Source: Aureispira sp963837355 (GTDB lineage Bacteria; Bacteroidota; Bacteroidia; Chitinophagales; Saprospiraceae). From it: 64,000 nucleotides of DNA. Below the pieces are notes generated by a model. That model was not told the DNA's origin. It was given only the letters and a program-made list of their open reading frames with translations, and ran no database searches. Both the position numbers and the translations under genes were made by a program. The stretch is taken from the NCBI GenBank assembly GCA_963837355.1, contig CAWIMY010000007.1:1240001-1304000 (forward strand), in the 5' to 3' direction. This document shows positions 63,079-64,000 of this stretch, in pieces (the stretch's first letter is position 1; every line of letters begins with the position of its first letter).

Positions 63079-63192
63079 CTATTTTTTAGGTTTTGGTGGA
63101 TTATTGCCTCTGCCACCGCCTGAGGGCTTGCCCGTTGTACTGGGCCAATTTGGATTTTTGGGATCGGGCTTTTGATCGTTATTTTTAGACAT
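63079..63192 (-). CDS. 37-aa Pro/Gly/Lys-rich small protein
   Basis: Short ORF beginning MSKNNDQKPDPKNPNWPSTT and continuing GKPSGGGRGNNPPK. The KPDPKNPNWPSTTG...SGGGRGN pattern recurs, from memory, in many tiny Bacteroidota proteins of unknown function, so I take it as a real gene despite its size. It has its own strong terminator. Likely disordered and cytoplasmic. Confidence 0.65.
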   Translation of the reverse strand: MSKNNDQKPDPKNPNWPSTTGKPSGGGRGNNPPKPKK

Positions 63193-63282
63193 AATACAAG
63201 TGTTTTAGTTGTTACAAAAAAGATAATTGTACAAAAATAACACCTCTGAGAGCGTTATGGTTTACAACGACGTAAAAAATCT

Positions 63283-63951
63283 TTACTCTAACCACTCAAA
63301 GTAACAAATATCATACCCTGTAACAAGGTCATAAGAAGACCTAGATACATGCTCCCCAAAAGCAGTGAGTAAACCGCGCTCATCAAAGTTAATCCACTGT
63401 TGGTTAGCGTCGTTTTTCCATACTTTTTGAGCCGCGCAGTTTTTTAAGAATTCCCAAGCAGCGTGATAGATGTCATCTAGTGTAACAATGCTTTCAAACA
63501 CGTTCACTCCTCCATGAGTGCCCAGCGCAGTTCCTGTTTCCACCCATTCCACGTTATCTTCTTCACCAATGAAAGCTATCTGGATTTGTTTTCTCTCTAT
63601 CAATTTTCCTTCACGAACAGTGTAGACCAGTATTTTAGGCAAGGTTAATTGTCTGCGTCTGGGAGGGTAGTCATCTTGGATTTTAAGGGAAAAAGTATAA
63701 GAATCGAAATGTTCTATTTTGCCCTTCTCAAACAAAGACAAAGCTCGTTTATAATTCTTTTTTGCTTCGACTATAAGTTGAGCGTTCTCAAAAGTAAACT
63801 GTGTGTAGTAAGAGGTAGGGTAGGGGACATAAGGGGGCAAACTATCTTGATGGAATGGTAGGGACACTAACTCCGTAGTATTTTCATTTAAAGAGGCGGG
63901 TAGCCAAGCCCAATAGCAACTAACTAAGGAAAGCAGAAAAGTAATCATCAT
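63283..63951 (-). CDS. Secreted protein of unknown function
   Basis: Protein of 222 aa with an N-terminal hydrophobic signal (MITFLLSLVSCYW; possible lipobox LVSC; second ATG at 63948). The body mixes helix (KKNYKRALSLFEKGK) and strands (LTLPKILVYTVREGKLI, QIQIAFIGEED), with the C-terminal part rich in aromatics (YDLVTGYDICYFEWLE). No family recognised. Confidence 0.6.
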   Translation of the reverse strand: MMITFLLSLVSCYWAWLPASLNENTTELVSLPFHQDSLPPYVPYPTSYYTQFTFENAQLIVEAKKNYKRALSLFEKGKIEHFDSYTFSLKIQDDYPPRRRQLTLPKILVYTVREGKLIERKQIQIAFIGEEDNVEWVETGTALGTHGGVNVFESIVTLDDIYHAAWEFLKNCAAQKVWKNDANQQWINFDERGLLTAFGEHVSRSSYDLVTGYDICYFEWLE

Positions 63952-64000
63952 AGTAATTTGGATTGAAAAACAAGAAGGAATTAGTAGTAGTAATAAGATG

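Noticed and set aside
1..64000. tRNA, rRNA, CRISPR arrays, integrase genes
   Set aside because: I looked for tRNA-like cloverleafs, rRNA segments, repeat-spacer arrays and recombinase motifs and saw none; the NLR-like island therefore has no visible integration machinery in this window.

Overview
The window is a chromosomal segment of a Bacteroidota bacterium. Signs of this are TAnnTTTG-type promoter boxes, the bamD-rpoZ-coaBC-DUF4835 gene order, type IX secretion (T9SS) sorting domains of types A and B on giant SprB-repeat proteins, and small lysine- and proline-rich proteins of Bacteroidota type. The LRR/caspase content and gliding-type adhesins would fit a Saprospira-like member of the Saprospiria. 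That placement is an inference from gene content only.

Layout. 1-8.7 kb: the 3' end of uvrA, then the housekeeping cluster DUF4835-coaBC-rpoZ-bamD (minus strand). A stress island follows: SHOCT protein, Dps, a small coupled gene, a Lys/His-rich small protein, a triple-BON protein and an AraC regulator with a CxxC N-terminus. Then come a TPR protein and a small secreted protein. 9-26.1 kb: an NLR-like island. It holds two paralogous pairs, each a 458-aa adaptor plus an nSTAND1-type ATPase with a membrane segment, WG-like region and LRRs. With them are a caspase-lipase fusion with an intact His/Cys dyad, a shorter caspase homologue whose catalytic Cys is Ser, and a convergent EAD-like/CHAT protease. 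The CHAT protein and both adaptors share a short Asn/Gln/Gly-rich amyloid-like motif, and two of the transcription units share a promoter element. This is the strongest candidate for an undescribed system in the window. Its likely logic is LRR sensing, STAND oligomerisation, prion-like adaptor assembly, then protease and lipase effectors (inference). 26.4-43.5 kb: mostly ordinary genes: a DUF4403-like lipoprotein, a glucosaminidase, gyrB, an S41 peptidase, a bestrophin, an alpha/beta hydrolase, rlmF, a cysteine-desulfurase-like protein, rlmI, a frameshifted Cys-containing lipoprotein, a Coq4-like protein, a TetR regulator, a TonB-C-like lipoprotein, a YkgJ-type Cys-cluster protein, namZ and a DUF1569 remnant.

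43.7-62.3 kb: three consecutive giant secreted surface proteins. The first has a choice-of-anchor-L-like domain, a P-domain-like region, about 27 SprB repeats and a T9SS type A signal. The second has SprB repeats and a type B signal. The third is a pappalysin-like M43 metalloprotease with SprB repeats and a type B signal. All three are broken by single-base frameshifts in the sequence as given. Every missing-base event lies at or beside a GGCC site, which suggests sequencing error rather than decay. 62.3-64 kb: two tiny basic/proline-rich proteins, strong palindromic terminators, a 215-bp element with 17-bp perfect terminal inverted repeats (candidate MITE), and a secreted protein of unknown function.
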